Positions 1 to 12,400 of a stretch of 64,000 bases of DNA are shown here, piece by piece. How positions within the stretch are numbered: position 1 is the stretch's first letter; every line of letters begins with the position of its first letter. The notes beneath the pieces are model-generated. The model did no database searches. It saw nothing but the letters and a program-made list of their open reading frames with translations, and had not been told where the DNA came from. Made by a program: the position numbers and the translations under genes. The stretch is from the NCBI RefSeq assembly GCF_037975245.1, contig NC_092582.1, forward strand, positions 16,523,577 to 16,587,576, in the 5' to 3' direction. Source of the DNA: Apostichopus japonicus. Taxonomy: Eukaryota; Echinodermata; Holothuroidea; Aspidochirotida; Stichopodidae.

Positions 1-378
1 GTGGTAGGCCTATGGTCCTACTTGAGGGACGACAGACATCTTACCAATGCAACAAAATTGACAAAAACTCACTCCAATACCAGCCTGTGTGTACTTTAAG
101 CCAAGCAAGACTGTAGGTCCAATGGCATGGCTCTTTTATATGGGTCTGAAGGCTAAGCATTAGCTAAGTTTTGCCTTTTTCCTTTGAGGGTTGGGGGAGA
201 GGATGAGCACTGGGGAGGGGTTTCAAAAACAAATACTGTTCCGGGTGTATGTTAGGGAGTCAGTCAGTTGGCAAGTGAAAATACAGTTTGGTTAAAAACT
301 GTATATTGATAAGGAATATGTCATTAACATATACCCCAAAATGAAAAATTTGTTCTCTTCGTTGTCCTGTTCTTACAG
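1..378. other. QSOX intron, 3' part of one that starts upstream
   Basis: AT-rich non-coding sequence leading to the acceptor at 377-378. I see no coding exon here, so the exon carrying the Trx1 CGHC active site must lie to the left of the window. Confidence 0.75.
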
Positions 379-479
379 CCTGGAAGTCGGTTATTGCAGT
401 AGCTGCTATTGACTGTGCAGATGATGCCAACCACGTTATTTGCATAGCGGAACAAGTTTCAGGTTATCCATCCATGAAG
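379..479 (+). CDS. QSOX1: QSOX exon: Trx1 beta strand and cis-Pro region
   Basis: Acceptor tcttacag, donor AAG|gtacag. The exon opens with two bases of a split codon, then WKSVIAVAAIDCADD and ends GYPSMK. The GYP cis-proline loop and AAIDCA strand match the thioredoxin-1 domain of QSOX. The preceding exon with the redox-active CGHC is outside the window. Confidence 0.93.
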
Positions 480-3400
480 GTACAGTATGCTCTATTATAA
501 ACTATTCCAAATTGCAAACTGTCTTTTGTAGCAGTTCTGTTAATAGCTGGAGAAAAACAAATGAATCTTATCTTTAACTCTTTCCTGGAAAAACACATAT
601 CGTGAAAAGGTTCTTGTTTGGCCACAAGCAACTTTTTGAGTTTGGTTGGCAATTTTCCCAATAGCTACTGCCAGAGTATTAGCCAAACCATTTGGTCACA
701 CTAAGGTACTTGCTTTATGCAGTAAGAGTCTTTTCAACTAAATGAAGGATTGAACAATATTTACTGTAGTAGGTTGATAAAGAACTTGATTCATTCTTGA
801 ACAAATTTGTGGTCCGGACACTTCTCATAGTACTTAGCATAAAACACAGATTGTTAAACATTACATGGAAATATCAATATATTTTGAACTGTTGCTTGGC
901 TGATTTGAAAGTAAAGTTGCACTTGTAATGATTTACATGAAAAGTTGTTACATGGGGTCCATTACTGTATAAATGCTGTTGGTGAACTCTAATTTTACTG
1001 TTAAGGTTTACACGTTAGGACTGCAGTTCCCAATAAACAGGACATTTTATCAATTTCATGTACCAAAAATTGAAGAAAATACCGATAGATAGTACTTACT
1101 GCAGTTGCAAATAAGAGCAGCAGAAACATCAAAGAAAGGTAACATTTGCCTGCTTGTGACATTGAGAACATACATGTACTGTTTGTTTAGCCTTTATATC
1201 TAGGGCTCTTTCTAAATACTCTTCTCAAAGATCAAGTGCTGTCTTAAAAAAAAAGAAAAAAAAGAAAAGGAAACAGGCATTGCAATATTGTCATTCATAT
1301 CATATAATTGTTTGTAGTAGAGTAAATCTATACATTTATGTTAATGTTCACATCGTGGGGATGAAGCACTCAACTTCCGTGGACTCGTGTGGATAAAATT
1401 GTCAAATATTTGTGATTACATTGATTAACTTTTATGTTAAAGGGTGTGAAGACTCGCACAAAAAGAAACGTCTAATGCCGGTAATCTGACCTAGTTTCGA
1501 ATGAGGTGTAACAGAAGTGTTAGACACCACCATCGATCCCAGAATATACACACACAGCTTGCTATCGTCGGTAATTAGACACTAGTGTACAGTCAGTACA
1601 TACAGCTGCGGTCAATACCCACAGCACAGTGTAGAAACCATACAGCGATGGACATCTCAGATCCAGCTAAAGATAACAATTAAGGTATCACGATTCATTA
1701 CTTTCTGCATTTTGTACCGACACGAACAAAACGTCACTTGCAAGCAACAGAAAGTTAACTTTTTCAGATGGCCGCACGCGGTTTGGAGCGAGTCTTCAAT
1801 GCCTTTAAATCCAGGCTTAAAAAGTACTGTACTGTGTATGGCTCTTTGCTTTGTGTGTGTGTGATTGGACTGCATTGCCTTTATTCTGAAGCCCTTTACA
1901 GTTAGATATATCTCTGTGCACAGTAGGTACTGTCACCATAATTATCCTCTCATGTCAAATCTGTATTTTGAATATCATACGTACATGTATACAGTATATA
2001 TAATCAAATTTGGTCAAAAGGGGATTGAATGACACATTTTGAAAATTCTTCGCAAACCTTTATGTAACCTGGCTAGCATAAATTTTGTGATCATCACAAC
2101 TGCTTGTTGTGTACTGTATGGATGCCATATGGCCAAAGACAAGAAAAGGAAAGATAAAAGAAGAAGAAAAATACGAGGGTACTGTAATTGGAAATATATC
2201 TGTCAGCTTGAAACTTGAGTACAGTACATGAAACCCCAAAGTGAGTTTACTGCACATTATTGACCCAGATAAATTTAATCACTAATTTGCAATTTAAATA
2301 GCAGTTGAACAATGTTATCTAATCAAATCAGCAATATACAGTTCACATACTTTGATTGAATGTTGTAAACGTACCGTATGTAGCTTACAATGTTTGACTT
2401 TGACTTTAAATTTAACATGCTCTCTCTATGTACAGTAGAGCTCTCATATGCAGTAGTATGTAAAGGGTTGGGGGGGGAGAGGGAATGTCTGCAAAATTGT
2501 TCTGAGTCCATCCCCCCCCCCCCCCTCCTTTGACATACTACTGCATATGACAGCTCTACATAGAGTGAGCATGTTATACTTAAAGTCAAACATATACAGT
2601 ATACTGTAGTAAGCTACTTACAGAAAAAAATAGGCAGGAAGATACACAGCTTTTTGACTTCTGACTATAATTTACTTCTGTCTATCTCAAATTATACTGA
2701 TTGGAAGTTGATTAACATGTATGTTCTTACATAAGTTTTAGAAATGATCACAAGCGCAAAACTCATGGGGTTTTACTCCCTTCACCCCCAGCAGACAGGG
2801 CCTTGTTCCAGCTTGCATACTTACCCACATCCTGTGCTTCCCCAAATATTGCTTTCATTTTGCTGTAAACCCCCACCCCACCCCCACGACTTTCAAATGC
2901 ATGGCGACCCAACTGCACATACTGTATGTCCCTCCCAAGAACTTCATGAATGTGGGAACATAAATTTACTTGAATCAGGGCAAGCTTGAAGTTCTTCAGT
3001 AACTTGACAATCTTCTCACTGAGGTTAATTTGGAAGAAGACAGTGCAACATTTATGCAAACCAATAACATGTGACATCCACCTACAGTAAGCTTGCCTCC
3101 AATCCCCTCGCCCACCCCCCCCCCCAACTCCCACCTTTATATTCACATAAGAGACTGGCTTATTACAAATAAATTAACAATTCCCTTTGATTCTGGCAAT
3201 TTCATATTCAAACAATTAGTGATTATTTGAAATGGGAGCCTAAATTAATCTGCATGTTTTTAATTGATATCTAATTTCTTGATTACGTATGAAATAAAAT
3301 TTGCAGTCACAAACTCGGGGCTGGGGGAGGGGAGAGTTACTGTATGTTGCTGCATCTTCAGAATTTTATAAAGAAATTAAAAACTACACTAATAACATGT

Positions 3401-6400
3401 ATACAATAATAATCAAATTTGTTCAGAATCTGGGTACCTGTACAATGTGAACATACAGTATGCAGTGATAAGTTGCACTTTCTTCCATTATTAAAAACTT
3501 CAAAAAGAGGGTTCTGCTTAAATTACAATTTTGAGTCAGAATATTACAGTATATTTGCCGTATGTCTGTTGTACAGATGTTGATATGTACTGTACTGTAT
3601 CATATAGTGGCGCAGATTGAATTAACTCTGTTATCCGATAAATTAGAAAGACAAAAATTCCATTAATTAATGCATGCATGCTAGGCTTAATGGATGCATC
3701 GATTAAGCGAGTGAAGTTGTTGCCAATCGTAGAGTACGTGGCGAACTTGCTGTCTATTGGCAGCCAAAAACAAAAGAAATTAAAAAAAAATTCAGAGCAC
3801 AGTTATGTTTGATGTACGTACAGCAGGGGTGCTGACATCACCATATTCAGTGTGGTATGAGATTTCCTTTTAGTTGTCATACTGAAACAGGAAAAATGCT
3901 GTGTGAAAAAAATTCTTGTGAAGATGGTTAGTTTGCACTCGTCTGTTACCTGTCTCCATTCAACAGATGCACTCCCATCTTCTGTACCTAGCTTACAGAC
4001 ATTGGTATTATGTATTTTTGCACCGAACTTGTATTTGATACATTTAAGATTTCTCCCTACAGTAGGTAGTCACTTGTATTAAAAGTACTGTATTAAATTT
4101 ATTGCACTGTACAGTATGAGGTTGAGATTGGCTGGAGGTTTCAGGACGATTTCAACCTGTAGTTGAAAACTTGTAAAAAATGATCGTTCTTGACTAGAAA
4201 GCTTTAATAGCTGACATGAATTTCCTCGGTACTCAGCACATGAAAGTCTTGCAAACACAGCAGTTTAATAAGATAAACTGTCAGCCTGATGGAATCCAAT
4301 ATGTACAGTGTACTTGCCATATATTGAACCTGTGGTAACCTTGTACAAAGTCATTCTGTTGCATTCAAATAATTGTAGGTCAAAGGTCCCTTAAGGTCAC
4401 TTTAAGGTCTGTAAGTTCTGTAAGTTAATGGAGGGGAACATGTCGTGGCTGGTTGTGATTCATGTTTTGCGAAGGCACATTTTTCTTCCACAAGGAGTAT
4501 TGTAAACTTTGTACAGTATCCAAACTAAAATCCATTCACAGTCTTTGTATAAACAAGTATCATTAAAGATGTGTTTTAGCTTCAGTTGTGAAGGATTTCT
4601 TCATCTCCTTGTTTTCTTTTGATGACCTTTGTACATTGCTTTGTTTTTGTTTTCTTTACCCTTTAGGAGTTTCCTCCTCGTGCTAAGAATGGATCCGGAG
4701 TACCGTACAAAGGTAAATACAATGGACATTTATGTTTCCATTTACTGTACAGTTTCAATGTCTGGCATGTACGTGTCTTATGTGTCATACAGTAGGCCTG
4801 GTATAGCTAGGTTATAATGTTATAAATCAGTACACTGCACACTGACTGTGGGCCTTACCCATGTGTGTCTAATGTGTCATACAGTAGGCTTGGACTCAAC
4901 TATACTGAACCTAGGATATTAAATTTGTAAACCATTACAATGCCCACTCTGGGCCCTACCTATGTACAGTATGTCTAAAGTGTCATACAGTTGGCCTGGA
5001 CTACACTATACTGTAGCTAGGTTATAATGTTATAAACCAGTACACTACCCACTGACTGTGGGCCCTACCTGTGGGCAAACTTGTATTTGGCAGAGCCAAT
5101 TTGGTCGCACTCTATACTGCACAGCAAGTGTAGAGATGTACATGAAGTGAAGTGTATTTTGTTTTTGTAGCTGGAGAGGGGAGGTAGTAGGGGGGAGGGG
5201 GAGAGAAGCAGAAGAAAATTAAAAAGCTTAGAAAGTTGATACAGTTTCAAGTCCATGTTAGAACTCTGTATAAAGAAATAGAGCAGAAAGCAGCTCATTT
5301 TTGTGAAAAAACCTACACTATGAGGACATGGTTTGAACTTACTGTAACAATACAGAACCCCCCCCCCCCCTTATTTTTCTGTCATCTGTACGTTTTTTCC
5401 CCACCTTTATCATTTATTCTCTCTGTTTTCTCCCTTGTCTCAGGCCCTCGACATCAGTTGGGGTGGGGAAGGTGGGAGCAGGGCCAAGGTTCCCTCGTAT
5501 TTTTGGACCTGTGTCTTTTTTGTTCACCTCTAATTATTGCGATCCCCCCTTCCCCGCCCATTACTTTCTTTCCCCTTTAGTGTCCAAGTTAGTTGCTTCC
5601 TTTTCCATGTATCAATACTTCCCCTTCCTCTCCCATCCTTGATCCCTCTCCTCTCTTCTCCTTACAAAATCTTTGATGTACAGTAAGTAAACGTTTTCCT
5701 TCGCAACAGTTGTTTCGAAATGAAATCCACCAAATAATTAGTTTTTTTCTTCCGCCTGCACGAATAAAATAGGCCGGGGCGATAATTACTGTCCCTGTGT
5801 CAGTGTGTGCAAAATTCCCCTACAACCCATTGCTGTTCTGGATCTGTGATAGCTCTATAGTATCTTTTCCTCCCAGTTCATACCCTTCAACCAACGATCT
5901 TTGATTTTGTCTCTCGATCTGTGACATTTACCTGTACGCTAAACTACGCGTCGTCGCTGTGTACACATACACATGTACTTTCCTCACGTTTTCTAAACTA
6001 GCCGTGGTCTGTATTATTTCAAGCGAGCGATTCATTAAGAGAGCAAATCCGAAAAATTCCGGCGGTGCATTTATGAACCATTAAAAGCGAAAGGTTCGTA
6101 TGAAGGCAAATTATGAGCCTATCCACTAATGGGAGGGTATTCAACAGTCAACAATCATAGAAACGACTCTTTTTGTAAAAGAAAATGATTCCTCGTTTCA
6201 TTTATTTTCTTTCTTTCTTTCCATCTTTTTCTTCTTTTCATTTCTTTTCATGTTTTCTTCCCTACTTCCTTGGTATATCGTTTCATTAAGAGTCTGGTCT
6301 TTTTAATAATCTTAAGTGCATCCTTCAATAGTGGGGAGATAAAAATTAATCTTAATAAAAGCAAACTACAATGTTTTTTTCCCCCTTCTTTTGTGGGGTT

Positions 6401-9400
6401 GAGATCATTCGTTTTAAGTACTGTACCCTTTCAACATTTTGGTTACTAAGGTAACCCCTCAAAAATTGAAAGTGATATGTAGTAGCAACTAGAGGAAAAA
6501 AAAGAAGAAAAAAAACATCTTTGCGGTTTTAATTCCAACACTGACAATCATAAGTAAATATTTTGGGATGTTAATCAACATTTTCTTATTATTATTTCTT
6601 ACTTCCTTTGTTTTTTACTCCCTTTTTTTTTTTTTTTTTTTTAAGGTTGGGGGGGGTGGGAAGCGGTGGTGGAAAAGAGAAGTATCTCGTTATAATTAAT
6701 AAAGAACCGTATCATCCAAACTTTGAAAGTTGAACCGAGCCATTGCTGTTGCTGGCTGGCTGGCTTACATTACTGTTTTTTAATGGCTCTTACATTCTGC
6801 TATCATTAAAAGCCCAAACATGATTTATTTCCCCGCGTCTCACGTACCGAGATTGGGTATGGAAGAGAGCTCCGGTCGGTTGCCATACCGCGCGTGTTCA
6901 TTCCGGCCGACGAGCCCTGTCAATCAAGGGTCTGACATTTTATGAAAGTTTTCTAATTAGAGATAAAGTTTTGAAAGTGTAATGATGGGGGATCTGTGCT
7001 TCATCAATGGGGTACAGTTATAGCACCTCAACGTGGAGGGGGGATAACGAAGGTTTGCAATCACGATGGCCTGAACATTCAGTATCAGATGGAAAGTGGG
7101 ACCAGGTACTATACTCGAGTGTAGCGCCTCTCTGCTTGATTGTTTCTTATCTGTTGAAGTTGCTGGAAATGCGAAAGGTTTTTTTTTATTTATCATCTTG
7201 CATATTTTTTTTTTTTTCTAGTTTTCAAATTTTGGAATGTTCAGACACTTCATGGGGCTCAATAAAAACGATGTGAAGATGTCGTTGAGAAATGGAACAT
7301 AAAAAGGGGGGATGTGGGTGGGAGAAGATCGTTAAAAAATAGAAAAAGTGGTATTAGGAAAGACACGCAGAGAACATTTGCATCAGTTCTTGACGGGGAA
7401 AAAAAAAAAAAAAGCGATTACAAAAATTGGTGGGGATTGGGGGATTAAATTTCTCGATTTAATGGATTGACATTCATCTGGTGTCCATCAAGATACCCAA
7501 AGTTCTTTTTTTAACATACTCGGTATATACACTGTAATTTAAACGTGTCCTAAAATCAAAGGGACACATTTTGAATGAATCATGACCTATGTCTTAGTTA
7601 AAGTGTAATTTTCCCAAAAATAAATAATTCCAGGTTATTAGTAGAACTTTACATTCCCCAAAACCAGTTACTGTAAGTAATGGGGGATTATGCAAGCATT
7701 TTATGTTTTTTATGATGGTAGTTGTGTTTTAAGAACATGGATGGCTTGAATAATAGTTGAGATCAAGATTTTATTTAAATTATACAAAATGGAGGTCAGA
7801 TCATTCTTTGAAGAAGCAAAGTTTTCCGTTTGAATGTTGCATGAACCGCAGGTCGACTTGCAAATAAATTTTCTTTTTTTCTTCTCTTTGCCCATTTTTG
7901 TCTTCTTTTATCCTTGAAAAATTCTTTAAATATCAACCCTGACTGGTTAAGTGCACACAAGTAGCATTTCAGTCAAACCGTGCCTTATTTCTTTCAAAAG
8001 TAATATTTCTTGACGCTCTCTGATTGATTGACTTGACTTCTTTTGTACCGTTCAAAGCTTTGGCCCGATCTTTTTAAATTAGTATGTTAACTAGAATATC
8101 CTTCTTGCTTTCCTTCTATATATATAAAATGCGGTTTGTTATACAATAATAAGAGTAGTAAATACTAAATACTTTAAATATATTAGCACTGGCAGCAAAA
8201 ATTATCGGAATTTGAGGGGACAAAAAAGAACAGTGTCTTGAAAAGTTTGTCCTTTTGACGTGAATCTTGTTTTATCTTTGTCATGATGGGGTTAGGTAAA
8301 GAGAACATGTATTAGATTGATTCATCATGGTTATATAAATATCTTAGGTCAAACAAAGTATAAGTCATCAGAAAGAGGAGATAGAGGGCAGTCTATCATC
8401 TGGGGATATAGTTCACTCTGGGTTAAAGCAAATTTCTGTGGTTGATTGACATTTTTTTCTTCCTGTTTTTTTTTTTTCTCACAAAACCTAAGGAGTATTA
8501 ATAAAATGGAATTAAAACATGGTAGCAATTCATCACACATCAACACATTGTTTTGTTTTTTTGTTCTCAACAAATGATATGAATAGACCAGAGGAACATA
8601 TGGTAGATCTACATAACTTATAATTGTCATTATAAGTTTGAAGAAACAACGTAAAACAAATTTGCTTGACTTTATATACATATACAGCAATATATATATA
8701 TATATATATTGAAACCGTAGTGAGTTGAAAAATCCAGAACAGTGAAGAAAACTTCCAGCCTCAACCTGGATTCGAACCTGGGCGTCCTGCTTTATATGCG
8801 GACACCCTAACCACTATAGGCTATGGACGCTGATTGTATGTATATACAGTATATTATATATGTAAATACAATTTACTCTCAAAACTGGAAAATGGTAAAT
8901 ATTCCTCCAGAAATTCCTTACAAGAAGGGAGTAAAATGCAAAACATTTTTAATTCACTTTCATCCAATTCCGTTTTGATTCTACCAACCACCCAAACTGT
9001 GTCTAGTCGTGTGTTCTTAAGGGCGGTATGCATCCATCCATCCATCCATCCTTACTATTATTTATTTATTATATGAGCAGAAATTTTTCTTTATCAATCC
9101 TCATACTTCTGTTGTTTTACTCTGTACAATACATGTTGATTTTGGGCCATGCATCTAGTTGTAGACAGTAGCATGGTGTATCTTTCTACCATACGGTACA
9201 TAAAACTGTTAGATTTATAGCCGATAGGTAATAGCTATTTATTGACCATGGAAATGGTTACCCTAGTGTATCTTTTTATAATTCAGTATACATATTTACA
9301 AATTATCCCCGAAATCAGCGTCTATGTCGTCTCTTGTTGACGCAATCTACACGTAATAATGCTCACTCGAGCCTCTTTTGGCTTGAAGGGGTAAAAGTGC

Positions 9401-12400
9401 GACGGGACGGGGGAATTTATCCCTAACAAGTATCTTCGAGACATCATCTACAGGTAATACACATGCTTTACGGTGACTATATAGCTTCGAAACGAGGAAC
9501 AGATGACATAATCACTGCAATTTCCTATAGCCGAAAGGTAATAGCTATTTATTGACTGAAGAAATGGTTACCATAGTGTATGTATTTATAATTCATTAAA
9601 CATCCTTACAAATTATCACCGAAATCGTCCTTCCCCGAAGGCAACCCAATAATCATACCCAAAAAGAAAGGAAGGTTGAACAAAAAAGAACAAAAAGAAT
9701 ACTTGCATACATACTGTAATGAAGGATGTATATATCTCTGTGTCCCCAAGATGTTTCCTACTGCAATCTCATAATTCATAATACCGGGTCTTCAAATATT
9801 TTTTGATGGGGGGGGTTTGGCTTTTCATATTTCCTGGTGGCAAATCTTCGGGGAGTTTACACTACCTGTCACACCACTCAAAAATATTGGCAATTTATGG
9901 GGTATGCTTTTATCGTTGACACCGGACGCTCATTTATCTGCGAGGGTAATCTGTCCCTGTGCAACATGAATGCTGTTTTTTTCCTTCTTTTTTCTCCGTC
10001 CTGATTGTTGAGCGTTAAAGCAACAGGTATTCCAACAACAAAAAACATGGCTGAAACTTTTCATATTTCAGTGTAATATATATGTAAGAAACTAAGTCAA
10101 TTTTTTCAGCCAAATGTTGAATATTATTATTCCATATAAGGGTAAAAGTTTTTGGAGGGAAGATGGGCCCTGGGGAGAGAGAAGGGAAGTGAAGATTATT
10201 ATGAATGCTTTTTCCTTATTTTTTTTTCAGAAATTATGATTTATTTTAAAAATTTTGATTTTGTCACAAAATGCAGAAAGATATATTATACAGGCAGAGA
10301 TAACACTCAACCTTGGAATATATACATGCATTTTAGAATACAAAATATTGTGGAGTGGGGGGAGGGGGTGGGATGGAGTGGGGAGTACGGAAAGGGAGAT
10401 ATAATGTGTATAATAGATACATTATGATGTAATACTTTATCTGTACTATTTGTTTTGGAAGCCGATCACATGGAGAGAAAACTTGCATGATAGGTTTTTT
10501 GGGAGCCAGTAAGGTTAAGAAAAGGGGGTAGTTGATGGGGGTGGGGGATAGGGAGGGGTGATAAGGGGGTTACAATAGGAAAAGAAGCATGGGACAATAT
10601 CCTTGCTGTATTTTACAACCACTGGTTGATTGATTCGTAGGACTGTCCTAGAAAGTTTTTTTTTCTTCTTGTTAAATTAGCTCAGTAGCAAAATTCAACG
10701 TTTTAGGTTTTTTGAAGCCCTAGTCTAAGTTGAAATTAAAAGAAATTTCTGAACATTTTCATAAATTGGGAATATGAGTTACAAATATGATGCAGAGTTG
10801 ACAATTTATCTGTGAGCTCAAATAATCTACAAGTTGCAGTGAGAGATGCTTAATTTTTTTTTAAATAAATAGATGCCTGAGGACTTTTGGTCTTTCTTAT
10901 AATATAACTTCTTCAATCACTTCAAACACATTAAATCACAGCCACTTCAAAGTCACTGATAGTTTACTATTGATAAATATTAGCATTTGAGTCCGTAATG
11001 GTTTTGGGGGATCCTCTTGGGAAGAAAGGAGAATAGGGGAGGGTCTTTAAATGACTGTAAAAGCAGGAAAGAAGTGGACTTGGGGTTTGAATGACTGTAA
11101 AAGCAGGAAAGAAGTGGACTAGGGATGTGAATTACTTTAAAAGCAGGAAAGAAGTGGACTAGGGTGTGAATTACTGTAAAAGCAGGAATGCAGTGGACCT
11201 AGGGTGTGAATTACTGTAACAGCAGGAAAGAAGTGGACTAGGGTGTGAATTACTGTAAAAGCAGGAAAGAAGTGGACTACAAGTAGGGTGTGAATTACTT
11301 TAAAAGCAGGAAAGAAGTGGACTACAAGTAGGGTGTGAATTACTGTAAAAGCAGGAAAGAAGTGGACTAGGGTTTGAATTACTGTACAAGCAGGAAAGAA
11401 GTGGACTAGGGTGTGAATTACTTTAAAAGCAGGAAAGAAGTGGACTAGGGTGTGAATTACTGTAAAAGCAGGAAAGAAGTGAACTAGGGTGTGAATACTG
11501 TAAAAGCAGGAAAGAAGTGGACTAGGGTGTGAATTACTGTAAAAGCAGGAAAGAAGTGGACTAGGGTGTGAATTACTGTAAAAGCAGGAAAGAAGTGGAC
11601 TAGGGATGTGAATTTGCCTTACACCTTACCCTTGCTTGAGACATAGTTTGAGCTTTTGCCTGGACTTTCTCATTCTGTTTACTAAGTGCCGGAATACAGT
11701 CTGAGAGGGAGGATATAAGGTGCCATATAGAAGGCCATTGTGGGTTACCGTTCAGGGTGCATGCGATACGACAGTACACTCCCAAATCTAGCTATGAACT
11801 GTACATAAATGCTTCGTATCTCTTTAAAAACATGTTTGAATCTATTGTCAGGGGTAATCTAGTTTGAATGCACATGGTATGTAATATGTATATATAATTG
11901 TATATATACATGTATATTTTGTTGTTGATGGACTGAAGATTCTAAAAAGAAAAGCAGTTATCTCTCTTTGTGGCAAAACCAAGGCCAGAAAATAGACCCA
12001 AGATAAAGTTTATGGTTGATGGATGTTTATGGGAGGGAGGGCAGCCAGGGGAACATGATATGACAGACAGGATGTTGAAGTTGGAGGTAAACAATGCGCC
12101 CAAAAAATCACTCATTTTGAAAGCTTTGTAGTACCAGAGTCTACCTCAACGCTTGTTATTCCTTTTCCCTATCACAAAGGAAACTTAAACATGTATGCAC
12201 CTGAAAGGTTCACATTGATGTTTTGGATCTAGTAAGAAAAGGGAGGGATGGTGGGGGACCCGGGAGGTGTAGGGGTGCTGGGGATGAGGAGGGTGGAGAT
12301 TTGGGTAAAGAAAGAGGGATTTAGAAAATTGGTCGCAAACCAATATTTTGTTTATGGAAACATGCAGCCTTAGGAGGGAGGGAACATTGTGAAAAGCGGT

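Larger units (their letters stand above)
480..4666. other. QSOX intron (4.2 kb)
   Basis: Holds one copy of the TTAA MITE family (1437-1808) and a foldback element (2373-2624), described separately. The rest is AT-rich sequence with many short TACAGTA-like motifs and G or C homopolymer runs. No exon is seen. Confidence 0.7.

Noticed and set aside
10152-10427. 91-residue + strand open frame
   Set aside because: Low-complexity, AT-rich composition with a run of Phe/Ile, no splice context and no recognisable motif.
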